Of a stretch of 64,000 bases of DNA, positions 16,433 through 27,594 are shown piece by piece. The stretch comes from Myxococcus xanthus (lineage in GTDB: Bacteria > Myxococcota > Myxococcia > Myxococcales > Myxococcaceae). Location of the stretch: contig NZ_FNOH01000002.1 of assembly GCF_900106535.1 (NCBI RefSeq), forward strand, positions 1 to 64,000, in the 5' to 3' direction. The number at the start of each line of letters is the position of its first letter. Positions within the stretch are counted from its first letter, which is position 1. A model generated the notes under the pieces. That model had not been told where the DNA came from and did no database searches. It saw only the letters and a program-made list of their open reading frames with translations. The position numbers and the translations under genes were made by a program.

Positions 16433-16897
16433 CTACATCTCTTTTTCGCAGACCAGGCAGTTGCACTTGCCCGAGCCCTGGCCGGCCGCCATCACCGGTG
16501 GCTGCATCAGCGGGAACGGAGGCGTGTTCTTGTCGTTGTGCAGCATCAAGTCGAGGGCCCTCGCCACGTTCTTTCCCTCGACCTGGACGTCGAAGGAGAA
16601 GTTGACGAACTCGGCCTTGCCCTGGGTCTTGCCAGAGACCACTCCGCCCCCCGCCGTTCCGGCCTCATCCCCCGTGCTGGTGCTGAAGTTGGAGTCCTTC
16701 ACGCACAAGGGGTTCCCCTCCACCGCCACCGTCTTGCTGCCCTGGGCGGTATCGGCGGAGCGCGCCACGTTCGGGTACGGCAGCGGAATGGGGCCCGCCG
16801 GACTGGGCGTCTTGCAGACATCCGGAAATGCGACGGACACGCCGTTGGAGTCCTTGGTCACCACGGACATCTTGTTGACACCGACCGTATTGGCCAT
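16433..16897 (-). CDS. PAAR-like DUF4150 spike-tip protein
   Basis: A 154-residue protein with the DUF4150 PAAR-like signature: MANTVGVNKMSVVTKDSNG, then FPDVCKTPSP, PIPLPYPNVARSADT, and the paired VEGNPLCVKDSNFSTSTGDE. It ends in a Cys-rich tail CNCLVCEKEM. PAAR-like proteins cap the type VI secretion spike and carry effectors into neighbouring cells. It is the first gene of the minus-strand module and so defines the downstream AHH nuclease as probable cargo. Confidence 0.85.
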   Translation of the reverse strand: MANTVGVNKMSVVTKDSNGVSVAFPDVCKTPSPAGPIPLPYPNVARSADTAQGSKTVAVEGNPLCVKDSNFSTSTGDEAGTAGGGVVSGKTQGKAEFVNFSFDVQVEGKNVARALDLMLHNDKNTPPFPLMQPPVMAAGQGSGKCNCLVCEKEM

Positions 16898-16970
16898 GGC
16901 GCCCCCCTTCCCAGAACACAGGAGAGGGAATCATCCCCCGGTTCGATTCAGGGACTCAACCCCGACGCCC

Positions 16971-17972
16971 CTACTTCTTGCACGGTGACAACGTGCGCTT
17001 CCCGTGCGCCAGCTCCTCCTCCGTGGGGCTGCCGTAGCGCACCGCCTTCGGCGCCACCTTGGGCTTCGCGGCGTCATGGACGTTGAGCACGCCCAAGGTG
17101 CGGCTGAAGACGGTGCGAAGCCCGGTGCTGTCATAGAGCGCGCCGAAGAAGGCCCCGCCGGAGCGCAGCGGAAGCGGCGCCAGCGCCCCCGCCGGCCGGA
17201 GCAGCAGCGCGGTGTGGTCCTCCGTGGCCCACTCGCAGGGGTCCTTCTTCCCGCCACGCTTCATCCACGACACCGCGATGTCGAACACGGCGCTGCCGTC
17301 ATCCCACCGGCTGCTGAAAATCTCCCACTTGCGCTGGCACTCCGGGGCCTCGCACGACGTTCGCTCGGGAAGCACGTCCGACAGCTCCAGGGGCAGTCCG
17401 CGGCCCTCGTCGCTGGTGGAGTTGTCGTCGGCGCGGCGCAGCTTGCAGCCCGTGGGCGCGTCCTTCTGGCGCAGCGCCACCGGCGTACCCGACAGCCGGC
17501 CCGGGGGCAGCACGTCACAGTCCACCTGAAGCTCGGACATGAGGTACGTCTTGCGGTCCGCGTCCGTCCCCATCCGCACCGCCCACCACACCACGGGCAC
17601 CGCGCGGCAGGCCGCCGAGTCCGCCTTGCCGAACACCCACAAGGGCACGGACGGGTCCGGCGCGCCCAGCTTCCGGACGTCCACATCCTCCGGCACCAGC
17701 TTCACGCCGGAGCGGTCGCGCTCGGACTCCACGAAGAAGCGGTCCTTCGACTCCGGGATGATGGCCTGGTGCGCCAGCCAGCCCGAGCCCGGCAGTCCCA
17801 CCAGGTTGCGCGCAGTGAAGGGCACCACGTCCGGGCGCTTCGGACAGCCGCGCTCGGGCTCGGAGGCCGGAAAAGTATCCACGTCATCGAACTGCGCGGA
17901 CGCCACCAGGGGCATCAGCAGCGCCAGGCTCGACACCCACGCCTGCGCGGTCAACCGGACTGCCAAACGCAT
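16971..17972 (-). CDS. secreted protein of unknown function
   Basis: A 333-residue protein with a Sec signal (MRLAVRLTAQAWVSSLALLM, cleavage after VASAQ). The exported domain contains six or more cysteines, including CPKRPD, SAACRAVP, VDCDVLPP, GCKLRR, SCEAPECQRKW and a terminal CKK, which suggests disulphide bonding outside the cytoplasm. I do not recognise the family. It lies 73 bases upstream of the PAAR-like gene on the same strand. It could be part of that transcript, but nothing in the protein ties it to secretion. Confidence 0.65.
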   Translation of the reverse strand: MRLAVRLTAQAWVSSLALLMPLVASAQFDDVDTFPASEPERGCPKRPDVVPFTARNLVGLPGSGWLAHQAIIPESKDRFFVESERDRSGVKLVPEDVDVRKLGAPDPSVPLWVFGKADSAACRAVPVVWWAVRMGTDADRKTYLMSELQVDCDVLPPGRLSGTPVALRQKDAPTGCKLRRADDNSTSDEGRGLPLELSDVLPERTSCEAPECQRKWEIFSSRWDDGSAVFDIAVSWMKRGGKKDPCEWATEDHTALLLRPAGALAPLPLRSGGAFFGALYDSTGLRTVFSRTLGVLNVHDAAKPKVAPKAVRYGSPTEEELAHGKRTLSPCKK

Positions 17973-18075
17973 CGGGCTCCTCCACGAAGAAGCGGCCGCG
18001 GCCGGCTGAAGCGCGCGGGCGAAAGAGGGAGCCTCCCGTCATACCGCAAGCCCGCGACACGCCAAGCCAAAGCCC

Positions 18076-18855
18076 TCAGCGCGTGCGTGACTTCTTCGGC
18101 GGCGGCAGCACCTCCACCGGAATCTCACGCGGCGCCTGCACCGCGGGCGGGACCGCGTCCGGCACACCGGCGTCGGTGGGCTCGGGCGGCTTCACTTCCT
18201 GAATCTGGTCGTCCAGCGGCACCCGGCCCACGGAGCGGTGGAACAACTCCCACAACGCCTTGCGGTGCACCTCCGGCGAGCCCGCGCCCGACACCACCAC
18301 GCCCGCACCGCTGTAACGAGCCTCCAGCCCCAGCGGCTTCAACCCCTCCCCCAGTGAAGTGAGCTGCTCCTGGAGGACGGGGAGCTCGAAGGTCAACTCC
18401 AGCTCCCGAGCCACGAAGGAGTCCGTCTTCAGCAGCTCCAGCAGCGCCAACCTGCACGCGGAGTCCTTCACCGAAGCACTGAGGGAGCGCTCCGCGCCGC
18501 TCGTCGCGTTCAGGTCCGGACAGGCCTTGCGGGCGGCGGCCAGCCGGGGCGCGGGGTCCTCCGGCGGCGGTGAGCCCACCGTGAGACGCCACACGGCGAA
18601 GCGGCCCCCCGCGTACAGCAGGAGCAGCGTCCGTCCCGCCTTCTGACCGGTGAGCAACAGTTCATTGCTCCCGGGAAGCAGCTCCGCGTCCGCCACGGAG
18701 GCGTCCGCCACCTGGACCCAGTCCACGGTGTCGAGCTTGTGGAAGCGTTCCTTCCCGGGCTCCAGGGGGACGACCAGGTCCACCGGCCACGCACGTGCGA
18801 GCGTCGGGACGAGAAGGGCCAGGAGTGCTCCAACAACGTACATGCGAGCGGACAT
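18076..18855 (-). CDS. secretin N-domain-like (pilus/T2SS) exported protein
   Basis: A 259-residue exported protein. ATG 18855 opens MSARMYVVGALLALLVPTLA, a signal peptide ending in ARA. The mature N-terminus (VVPLEPGKERFHKLDTVDWV to RFAVWRLTV) matches the small beta domain that precedes secretins in pilus and type II/III systems (pil_N type). The rest contains a BON/TonB-short-like alpha-beta stretch and a Pro-rich tail. No secretin ring domain follows, so it may bind peptidoglycan or partner with a secretin elsewhere. It is divergent from the CNNM gene; 54 bases separate the starts. Confidence 0.65.
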   Translation of the reverse strand: MSARMYVVGALLALLVPTLARAWPVDLVVPLEPGKERFHKLDTVDWVQVADASVADAELLPGSNELLLTGQKAGRTLLLLYAGGRFAVWRLTVGSPPPEDPAPRLAAARKACPDLNATSGAERSLSASVKDSACRLALLELLKTDSFVARELELTFELPVLQEQLTSLGEGLKPLGLEARYSGAGVVVSGAGSPEVHRKALWELFHRSVGRVPLDDQIQEVKPPEPTDAGVPDAVPPAVQAPREIPVEVLPPPKKSRTR

Positions 18856-18909
18856 CAGAGCTCCAGCGCAGTGGTATGGACCCTTAGCACGGGATAAGAA
18901 CAGGGCTCT

Positions 18910-20277
18910 ATGCCTACCTGGACCCTCTGGGTCGCCTGCCTGGCGCTGAGTTTCATCAGGGCCCTTGTCGCCGCTTCGGAGTCCGCGCTCTACGGCGTGT
19001 CCGACTTGCGAGCACAGGAACTGGCGAACACGCAGCCGGGCCGGGCGACTCGCCGGGTCCTCCGCCACAAGACGGACCGCGAGCCCGTGGCCACGGCGCT
19101 GCGCCTGGGCATGGTGCTCAGCGGCTTCCAGGCCGCGGCCATTGGCGCCTTCGTCCCGCCGCGCATGCTGGACTTCAGCCGCTACGGCGAATCCGCGTGG
19201 CTGCCGGTGGCCACCGTCGCCGCGGGCGCGCTGCTGGTGGGCGTGCTGGCCACGCTCATGGAAGTCACCATGCGCGGGCTGGCCAACGGCAGCCCGGAGC
19301 GCTGGGCCCTGCGGCTGTCGGGCTTCACCTCGCTGCTGGTGACGGTGCTCTACCCGCCCATGCGCATGGCCATGGTGGTGCTCAACCTGATGGCGCGCAC
19401 CTTCGGCCGGACGCTGCGCTTCGAGCCGCCGCCCCCTCCGCTGGAGGAGTTGGAGAAGCTGCTGGCCGCCCAGGCCGCGAAGAACGAGGTCGACAAGAGC
19501 GCCCCGCAGCTCATCCGCTCCATCTTCGAGCTGTCCGACAAGCGCTGCCGCGACGTCATGGTGCCGCGCACGGAAGTGGTGACGGTGGACGTCACCATCA
19601 CCCCGGACGAGCTGCTGCGCCTGCTGGCGGAGGAGAACCACTCCCGCATCCCCGTGTACCGGGACGACGTGGACCACGTCATCGGCGTGTTGCACGCGCG
19701 CGACATCATCCCCCTGCTCCAGCACCCCGAGCTCATCGTCCTGCAGGACATCATCCGCCCGGCGCACTTCGTACCGTGGATGAAGCCCATTGGCGACCTG
19801 CTCCGGGACATGCAGAAGCAGAAGATCCACATGGCCATCGTCGTCGACGAGTACGGCGGCTTCATGGGTGTGGTGACGCTGGAGGACATCCTCCGCGAAA
19901 TCGTCGGCGACATCGGCGACGAGTTCGAGGTGGAGGAGAAGCAGGTGGAGAAGCTGGCGGACGGCAGCTTCCTGGTGGACGCCGCGCTGGAGGTGGACGC
20001 CTTCACGCAGACGTTCGGCTTCCCCCTGCCCGAAGGCGACTTCGACACGCTGGGCGGCTTCCTCTCCTCCATGGCGGGCCACCTGCCCGACGTGGGCGAG
20101 CGCTTCGCCTACAGCGGCTGGCAGTTCGTCGTGGCGTCCAAGGAAGGCCCCCGCATCGACCGCGTGCGGATGTCGCGCGTGAAGTCTGGCCTCACCAAGG
20201 ACGGCAAGGCCGCGGAGTCCCGCGACGGGCTGGGGCGCGAGCACGGCCGCGAGGAACAGGCCTCCGCGAAGAGCTGA
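18910..20277 (+). CDS. CNNM/HlyC-CorC family transporter with CBS pair
   Basis: A 455-residue inner-membrane protein. An N-terminal DUF21/CNNM region of about four hydrophobic segments (residues 1-155) precedes an acidic helix. Then come two CBS domains (about 205-330: RDVMVPRTEVVTVD, HSRIPVYRDDVDHVIGVLHARD, KIHMAIVVDEYGGFMGVVTLED) and a C-terminal CorC_HlyC domain (GSFLVDAALEVDAF, DTLGGFLSSM). The family is linked to Mg2+/Co2+ efflux or homeostasis. Older haemolysin names are misleading. A terminator follows at 20281. Confidence 0.88.
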   Translation: MPTWTLWVACLALSFIRALVAASESALYGVSDLRAQELANTQPGRATRRVLRHKTDREPVATALRLGMVLSGFQAAAIGAFVPPRMLDFSRYGESAWLPVATVAAGALLVGVLATLMEVTMRGLANGSPERWALRLSGFTSLLVTVLYPPMRMAMVVLNLMARTFGRTLRFEPPPPPLEELEKLLAAQAAKNEVDKSAPQLIRSIFELSDKRCRDVMVPRTEVVTVDVTITPDELLRLLAEENHSRIPVYRDDVDHVIGVLHARDIIPLLQHPELIVLQDIIRPAHFVPWMKPIGDLLRDMQKQKIHMAIVVDEYGGFMGVVTLEDILREIVGDIGDEFEVEEKQVEKLADGSFLVDAALEVDAFTQTFGFPLPEGDFDTLGGFLSSMAGHLPDVGERFAYSGWQFVVASKEGPRIDRVRMSRVKSGLTKDGKAAESRDGLGREHGREEQASAKS

Positions 20278-20280
20278 GGC

Positions 20281-20306
20281 CCGGAGCGGCACCGGCCCCG
20301 CTCCGG
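20281..20306. terminator. bidirectional hairpin terminator
   Basis: CCGGAGCGG (20281-20289) and CCGCTCCGG (20298-20306) form a perfect 9-bp stem with an 8-base loop between two convergent genes. GC-rich follow-on pairing (GGGGCCGGCCCC) extends it. No clear U-tract is present, which is normal in such GC-rich DNA. Confidence 0.6.
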
Positions 20307-20323
20307 GGCCGGCCCCTCCCCCA

Positions 20324-21187
20324 CTACTGGGACCAGTAGCACTCCAGCGTCTCTCGCGCGGACTTGCCAATCAGCTCGCAGTTCTCGAAGCGGGCGCGCT
20401 CGCTGCCTCCGAGCTGCTGCCCGTAGCGGTCCGCGAAGCGCCGGAAGTAGGCATCCGGAAGCGCCTTGGAATCGAGCCGGAAGTCCGCCGGTGGGGCGCG
20501 CTCGAGCTCCAACCGGAAGGCAATGCCCCGCCCGGCGACGAGCCGGCGGACGCTGGCCTCGTCGGTGATGGCCTGCTCCACCAGCTCGTTGAGCGGCTGC
20601 CCCAGCGACACGGCGCCGTCCTCTCCGGTGCGCCCGGTGCGCCGCGCGGCGCCCAGGGAGACGCTCCAGTGCAGCGGGCCCTTGAGCGAGAAGGTCCGCT
20701 CATCACAGCGCTGGGAGCGCTCCTCTTCGACCTCGCCGGTGACGACCTCCTCCTGGCTGACGTCCTCGTCGGTGAGCGCCGTCACCAACGGGTAGATGGA
20801 GGCGAGCGCCAGCACCACGCCGAGCGTCATGGTGATGTCGACGTCGTCATCGGACGAGCCGTCGGACATCGCCATCAAGACGCCGCCACCTCCGAGCATC
20901 GCGAGCCCGCCGAGCAACGAGCCCATGGGCGGGCTGGTCGTCGTGTCGATGCGCTTCTTGCTGAACTCGGTGGAAATCTCGGTGCAGGTGGTGCGCTTCA
21001 CCGCGACGCGGCCCACGTAGGACGCATCCACGACGCTCTCCAGCGTGTCGCGGTGGGTCTCTCCCAGGGACGCCTCTCGCAGGCGCTCGCCGCGCACGTA
21101 CTCGGACGTCGTGCTGCAACCCGCCTGGGAGAAGAGCAACGCCGCCAGCCCCGCGGCCCCGAACCTAGAAGAGCCGGTTGCGCGCAT
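20324..21187 (-). CDS. lipoprotein with two membrane-proximal hydrophobic segments, unknown function
   Basis: The ATG at 21187 (MRATGSSRFGAAGLAALLFS) gives a 287-residue protein with lipobox QAGC followed by STTSEYVRGERL. A hydrophobic pair (GSLLGGLAMLGGGGVLMAM and LGVVLALASIYPLVTAL) lies in the middle. The distal part is beta-rich (FSLKGPLHWSVSLG, AVSLGQPLNELVEQA) and ends with a Cys-containing ECYWSQ. The start overlaps the upstream gene's end by 23 bases, so the two are probably one operon. Function unknown. Confidence 0.6.
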   Translation of the reverse strand: MRATGSSRFGAAGLAALLFSQAGCSTTSEYVRGERLREASLGETHRDTLESVVDASYVGRVAVKRTTCTEISTEFSKKRIDTTTSPPMGSLLGGLAMLGGGGVLMAMSDGSSDDDVDITMTLGVVLALASIYPLVTALTDEDVSQEEVVTGEVEEERSQRCDERTFSLKGPLHWSVSLGAARRTGRTGEDGAVSLGQPLNELVEQAITDEASVRRLVAGRGIAFRLELERAPPADFRLDSKALPDAYFRRFADRYGQQLGGSERARFENCELIGKSARETLECYWSQ

Positions 21188-21737
21188 CTTCCATCGCCCC
21201 ACAAAGCCGCGAGTAGTGTTCGAGCGCCCGCTCCAGCCGCAGGCTCTTGTCGACGTCCGTCTGCCGCCCGGGGACGAAGTCCCGCACCGACGTCACGGAG
21301 AGGTCCACATAGGGCAGGCTCTGGAACTTGCCGGTGGGCTCCGCGCAGTAGCGGTTCTCCGCGCTGCACTTGCGGAACATGGAGTACGTCCCGGTGTGCT
21401 TCTCCTTCACACGAAGCCGGAGCGTCGCATCGTTTCCGCCGTTGAGCCGGATGACCTCGATGGGCAGCAGCAAGCCGCGCAGGTCGACGATCTCCGTCCG
21501 CTCACGGGGCTTGTCCAACACCATGATGCGGCAGTCCTTCACCGTGACGTGCACCTCCGAGTCGTTCCACGCCTCGATGTGCTCGCGCAGCCACGCCTCC
21601 GTCTGCGCCTTCGTTGGGTCGACCTTGCGCGAAGGAGCCGGAGGCTCAGGGGGAGGCGACTTCTCCGCGGCCAGCACGCTGGTGGAGCCCAGCACCGCCA
21701 AGGAGATGGGAAACACACATTGTCGGAAAAGCGACAT
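21165..21737 (-). CDS. exported protein of unknown function
   Basis: A 190-residue protein with signal peptide MSLFRQCVFPISLAVLGSTS ending VLAAEKS, then a Pro-rich linker and a single domain. That domain has WLREHIEAWNDSEVHVTVKDC, two further Cys (RKCSAENRYCAEP) and a C-terminal helix EHYSRLCGAMEDARNRLF. I prefer ATG 21737 over 21746 because the positively charged n-region begins there. It is co-directional and overlapping with the lipoprotein gene that follows. No family recognised. Confidence 0.6.
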   Translation of the reverse strand: MSLFRQCVFPISLAVLGSTSVLAAEKSPPPEPPAPSRKVDPTKAQTEAWLREHIEAWNDSEVHVTVKDCRIMVLDKPRERTEIVDLRGLLLPIEVIRLNGGNDATLRLRVKEKHTGTYSMFRKCSAENRYCAEPTGKFQSLPYVDLSVTSVRDFVPGRQTDVDKSLRLERALEHYSRLCGAMEDARNRLF

Positions 21738-21834
21738 GGCCAGCACGCTGGCACGTCACACTGGCCGCCGGCAACGGACAACTACCATGACACCACATGG
21801 GTGGCGCCGACCCCACGCGTGAGCGGCGGCGGCC

Positions 21835-22317
21835 TCAGTCCCCGTCCAGCGGCGGCACCCAGGCCAGCGGGAGCACGCGTTCGGACCTGAAGGGCGCGCG
21901 CCGCTCGGTGCCGCCGAAGCGCAGCACCACCCCGCCCTCCACCTGCACCCGCCGGGGCACGGGCTCCGGCCCGCCCGTGGCGCGCGCGCTGGCCAGCGGG
22001 AAGAGCACGCGCAGCGGGGCACTCCCATCCGCCGCCAGGGGCGCCGCCACCTGCTGGGTGCCCACCGCCACGCGGCGCCCGTCCACCCGCAACGTGAAGT
22101 CCACCGCGGCCAGCGTGGCCGCGTCTGAAGCGGGGTTCGTCACCGCCAGGTCCAGGTCCAGGACGCCGGTGCCGTCCTGCCGGAAGTCCACCTGGAAGCC
22201 CACCACGCGCACCGCGTCTTCATAGGCCCGCGGCCGGAAGGGCACCGAGCCCAGACACCCGGACACGGCGAGCCCGCCTCCCAGCAGCCCCAGGATGACG
22301 GCGCGGCGTGAGCGCAT
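21835..22317 (-). CDS. WHy/LEA14-like small lipoprotein
   Basis: A 160-residue lipoprotein. MRSRRAVILGLLGGGLAVSG is a Tat-like twin-Arg/hydrophobic signal with lipobox VSGC. The mature part is one beta-sandwich with the WHy pattern (FQVDFRQDGTGVLDLDLAVT, NPASDAATLAAVDFTLRVDG). It starts 1 base after the kinase stop on the same strand, so the two are likely co-expressed. It is smaller than the related lipoprotein at 8101-8931. Function unknown. Confidence 0.7.
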   Translation of the reverse strand: MRSRRAVILGLLGGGLAVSGCLGSVPFRPRAYEDAVRVVGFQVDFRQDGTGVLDLDLAVTNPASDAATLAAVDFTLRVDGRRVAVGTQQVAAPLAADGSAPLRVLFPLASARATGGPEPVPRRVQVEGGVVLRFGGTERRAPFRSERVLPLAWVPPLDGD

Positions 22318-22318
22318 C

Positions 22319-23233
22319 TCAGCCCCCCAGCAGCGGCTGGAGCGCCTCCACCGTCAGCGGCCAGCCCGCGCGCCGGGACAGGGACTCCAGCGCCTTGATG
22401 AACTCCGCCGCCGTCTGGAAGCGCCGCGCCCGGTCCGCGAACAGCGCCTTGCGCGCCACCTGCACCGCGTAGTCCGGCAGCTCCGGAGAGGACGTCAGCA
22501 GCGGCACCCGTGCGTCGCGCACCTTGTGCATCAGCTCCGCCTCGTGCTCGCCGACGAAGAGGCGGCGGCCGGACCACAGCTCCCAGAGGATGATGCCCAC
22601 CGCGTACAGGTCCGTGCGCGCGTCCACCGGCAGGCCCAGCACCTGCTCCGGGCTCATGTAGGGCAGCGTGCCGCGCAGCGCGCCGGAGTCGCCGCGCATC
22701 AGCCCCTCCACCTCCGCCACGCCGAAGTCGGTGAGCTTCACGTCGCCGTTGATGCCCAGCAGCAGGTTGGCCGGATTCACGTCACGGTGGACGATGGTGG
22801 CGCCGTTCTCCCCCACCTTGGCCCGGTGGATGTAGTCCAGCGCCTTGAGCAGACACCAGGCGATGTAGCAGGCGGACTCGGGCGGCATGGCCGCACCGGC
22901 CTTCACCAGCAGCTCCTGCATGTAGCCCAGCGTCCGGCCGCTCACGAGCTCCTGCACCATCAGGTAGTCCGGCCCCGCCTTGAACAGGCGGTAGGTGCGG
23001 ACGATGTTCGGATGGCGCAGGCGGACCGTCAGCTTCGCCTCGTCGACGAAGGCCTTGACGTAGGCAGTGTCGCTGCGAAACGACGGGTGCAGCCGCTTGA
23101 TGACAATTTCGTCCGGTTCACCCGGTGAGCGCTGCGTGGTGACCCGGGCTCGCGCCTGGTACACCTCCGCCATGCCGCCCACCGCCAACCGGCCGACCAC
23201 CTCGTAACCACCCAGGTCCGGAGCATCCGCCAC
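22319..23233 (-). CDS. Ser/Thr protein kinase, kinase domain only
   Basis: A 304-residue eukaryotic-like kinase without a transmembrane helix or sensor domain. The Gly loop is GRLAVGGMAEVY (14-25) and the ATP lysine K46 is in VIKRLHP. The catalytic loop HRDVNPANLLL starts at 149, with Asn where many kinases have Lys, common in myxobacterial Pkn proteins. DFG is at 169-171, and SPE of the activation-segment end is in LPYMSPEQVLG. All core residues are present, so it should be active. It forms a unit with the WHy lipoprotein gene downstream. Confidence 0.9.
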   Translation of the reverse strand: MADAPDLGGYEVVGRLAVGGMAEVYQARARVTTQRSPGEPDEIVIKRLHPSFRSDTAYVKAFVDEAKLTVRLRHPNIVRTYRLFKAGPDYLMVQELVSGRTLGYMQELLVKAGAAMPPESACYIAWCLLKALDYIHRAKVGENGATIVHRDVNPANLLLGINGDVKLTDFGVAEVEGLMRGDSGALRGTLPYMSPEQVLGLPVDARTDLYAVGIILWELWSGRRLFVGEHEAELMHKVRDARVPLLTSSPELPDYAVQVARKALFADRARRFQTAAEFIKALESLSRRAGWPLTVEALQPLLGG

Positions 23234-23268
23234 GGCACAACATTACTGCGAATTTCCGTCCGCACCCA

Positions 23269-24702
23269 CTATTCCGCCACCAGGTCGTGGAAGAGCGCTT
23301 CGTAGCGACGGCCGGATGCCCCCCAGGAGAAGTCCTTCTCCATGCCCCGGCGGCGGAACTCATCCAGGCGCGACGGGTCCGCATAGAGGGCCAGGGCGCG
23401 GCGGATGGCCGCCAGCAGGGCGGACTTGTGGAAGGCCTCGAAGAGGATGCCGTTTCCGTCCAGCCCTCCCTCCACCGTGTCCACCAACCCGCCGGTGGCC
23501 CGGACGATGGGCACCGTGCCGTAGCGCAGCGAATACATCTGGTTCAGGCCGCACGGCTCGTAGCGACTGGGCATGAGGAAGAAGTCCGCCCCCGCCTCCA
23601 CCAGGTGGGAGAGCCCGGGGTCGAAGCCGATGTGCACGCCCACCTGCTTCGGGTAACGGGACTGCAACGCGAGCAGCCCTTCCTCCAGAGGCCCTTCGCC
23701 ACTGCCCACGCCGACGACGCGGATGTCCGCGTGGAGCGCGGCCGGCAGGGCCTCCAGCAGCAGGTCCATGCCCTTCTGCCACGCCAGCCGGCTGACGAAG
23801 CCGAACACCGGCGCGGGGCCGTCCTCCAGCCCGAAGCGGGCCAGTAGCTCGCGCTTGCACACGGCCTTGCCGGACAGGTCCTTCAGTCCGTAGCGGGCCG
23901 GGAGGAAGGCGTCGTCCTCCGGGTTCCACTCGTGCGTGTCCACGCCGTTGAGGATGCCGTGGAGCCGGTGCGCGCGGTGGCGCAGCAGGCCGTCCAGCCC
24001 GTAGCCCTGCTCCGGCGTCTGGATTTCCCGTGCGTAGGTGGGGGACACGGTGGTGAGCGCGTCGGAGAAGACGAGCCCCGCCTTCAGGAAGTTCACCGTG
24101 TCGTGGAACTCCAGCCCGTCATGGGCGGTGAACAAGTCCCAGGGCAGCGCCAGGTCCCCCATCACGTCCTTGGGGAACTGCCCCTGGTAGGCCAGGTTGT
24201 GGATGGTGAAGACGCTCTTCGCGTGCGCCAGCGGCCCCGTCTGGAAGCCGCGCCGCAGCGCCACCGGCACCAGCCCCGTCTGCCAGTCGTTGGCGTGGAT
24301 GATGTCCGGGATGAAGCGCAGCCGCTGCGCCGCCTGGAGCGCGCCCACGCTGAGATAGGCGAAGCGCCGGTGATTGTCGGCGAAGGCGCCCCCCGCGTCT
24401 CCGTAGAGGCCGTGGCGGTTGCCGAAGAGGAACGCGTTCTCCAGGAAGAGCACCTCCAGCCGCTCCGACACGCGGGCGGAGAGGATGGGGCCCGACAGCT
24501 CGCCGAAGGGGAAGCGCAGTAGCAGGGACTGGCCTGTGGGCTCCAGCCGCTCCGCGCCTCGCAGGTCGCGGTAGCGCGGGGTGATGACCTTGACGTCATG
24601 GCCCAGCGAGGCAAGCGCGGCGGGGAGGGCCCCGGCCACGTCCCCCAGGCCCCCCGTCTTGGAGAACGGGGCCACCTCCGAGGAGATGAAGAGGACATTC
24701 AT
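23269..24702 (-). CDS. glgA: glycogen synthase GlgA (ADP-glucose type)
   Basis: A 477-residue GT5 starch/glycogen synthase that extends alpha-1,4-glucan from ADP-glucose. The substrate loop KTGGLGDV is at residues 15-22, HANDWQTGLVP in the N-terminal Rossmann half, and the C-terminal GT-B motif PSRYEPCGLNQMYSLRYGT. Length is normal for the family. The start codon lies inside a 12-bp palindrome (24701-24712), a possible operator. It is divergent from pdxH. Confidence 0.95.
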   Translation of the reverse strand: MNVLFISSEVAPFSKTGGLGDVAGALPAALASLGHDVKVITPRYRDLRGAERLEPTGQSLLLRFPFGELSGPILSARVSERLEVLFLENAFLFGNRHGLYGDAGGAFADNHRRFAYLSVGALQAAQRLRFIPDIIHANDWQTGLVPVALRRGFQTGPLAHAKSVFTIHNLAYQGQFPKDVMGDLALPWDLFTAHDGLEFHDTVNFLKAGLVFSDALTTVSPTYAREIQTPEQGYGLDGLLRHRAHRLHGILNGVDTHEWNPEDDAFLPARYGLKDLSGKAVCKRELLARFGLEDGPAPVFGFVSRLAWQKGMDLLLEALPAALHADIRVVGVGSGEGPLEEGLLALQSRYPKQVGVHIGFDPGLSHLVEAGADFFLMPSRYEPCGLNQMYSLRYGTVPIVRATGGLVDTVEGGLDGNGILFEAFHKSALLAAIRRALALYADPSRLDEFRRRGMEKDFSWGASGRRYEALFHDLVAE

Positions 24703-24712
24703 GTGCGCACAT
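24701..24712. promoter_or_regulatory. 12-bp palindrome over the glgA start
   Basis: ATGTGCGCACAT is a perfect palindrome beginning at the glgA start codon, within the 81-base glgA-pdxH divergent region. It could be an operator or chance; short GC palindromes are frequent here. Confidence 0.25.
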
Positions 24713-24783
24713 TGACGTGTGTGCCGGATGAGTCAACCGCGAAGGTGCACACCTGCCGCGCCCCCTTTATGTTGCACCGCGTG

Positions 24784-25365
24784 ATGATTCCTCCAGACCC
24801 CATCCAGCGCTTCGCGGAGCTCTTCGAGCGAGCGAAGCAGGCCATTGCGGTGGACCCCAACGCCATGGTGGTCGCCACCGTGGGGGATGACGGGCGCCCC
24901 AGCGCGCGCGTCGTCCTGCTCAAGGACTTCGATGCGCGCGGCTTCGTGTTCTACACGAACCACGAAAGCCGGAAGGGCCGCGAGGCCCGCGCGCATCCCT
25001 ACGCGGCGCTCTGCTTCTACTGGCAGCCCTTGAATGAACAGGTGCGCGTGGAAGGCCGCGTGGAGCGCGTCACGGACGCGGAGGCGGACGCGTACTTCCA
25101 GAGCCGCGCCCGCGGCAGCCAGGTGGGCGCGTGGGCCAGCCTGCAGAGCCAGCCGCTGGCGACTCGCGAGGAGCTGGAGGCCCGCGTGGCGGAGGTGGAG
25201 CAGAAGTACGCCGGCCAGCCCGTGCCGCGCCCGCCGCACTGGTCCGGCTTCCGCGTGGTGCCGGACCGCATCGAGTTCTGGCACGCCCAGGAGAGCCGGC
25301 TCCACGACCGGCACGTCTACCTGCGCGAGGACGGCGGCTGGCGCACGCAGATGCTCTACCCATGA
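24784..25365 (+). CDS. pdxH: pyridoxamine 5'-phosphate oxidase
   Basis: A 193-residue FMN-dependent oxidase making pyridoxal 5'-phosphate from PNP or PMP. It shows the family's RPSARVVLLKDFDARGFVFY, TNHESRKGREARAHP, EQVRVEGRVERV and the C-terminal LHDRHVYLREDGGWRTQMLYP order, ending correctly in a LxP motif. The start is ATG 24784; an in-frame ATG at 24769 would add five residues. It is divergent from glgA and convergent with the SDR gene 8 bases away. Confidence 0.95.
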   Translation: MIPPDPIQRFAELFERAKQAIAVDPNAMVVATVGDDGRPSARVVLLKDFDARGFVFYTNHESRKGREARAHPYAALCFYWQPLNEQVRVEGRVERVTDAEADAYFQSRARGSQVGAWASLQSQPLATREELEARVAEVEQKYAGQPVPRPPHWSGFRVVPDRIEFWHAQESRLHDRHVYLREDGGWRTQMLYP

Positions 25366-25373
25366 GGGCACGG

Positions 25374-27558
<2,185 letters not shown>

Positions 27559-27594
27559 GAGCGGGCCTCACCCCGCACGACAACCCGCGCACGC

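Noticed and set aside
18856-20370. N-terminal extension of the secretin-domain gene across the CNNM gene
   Set aside because: The signal peptide begins at ATG 18855. The extension is antisense to a motif-complete transporter.
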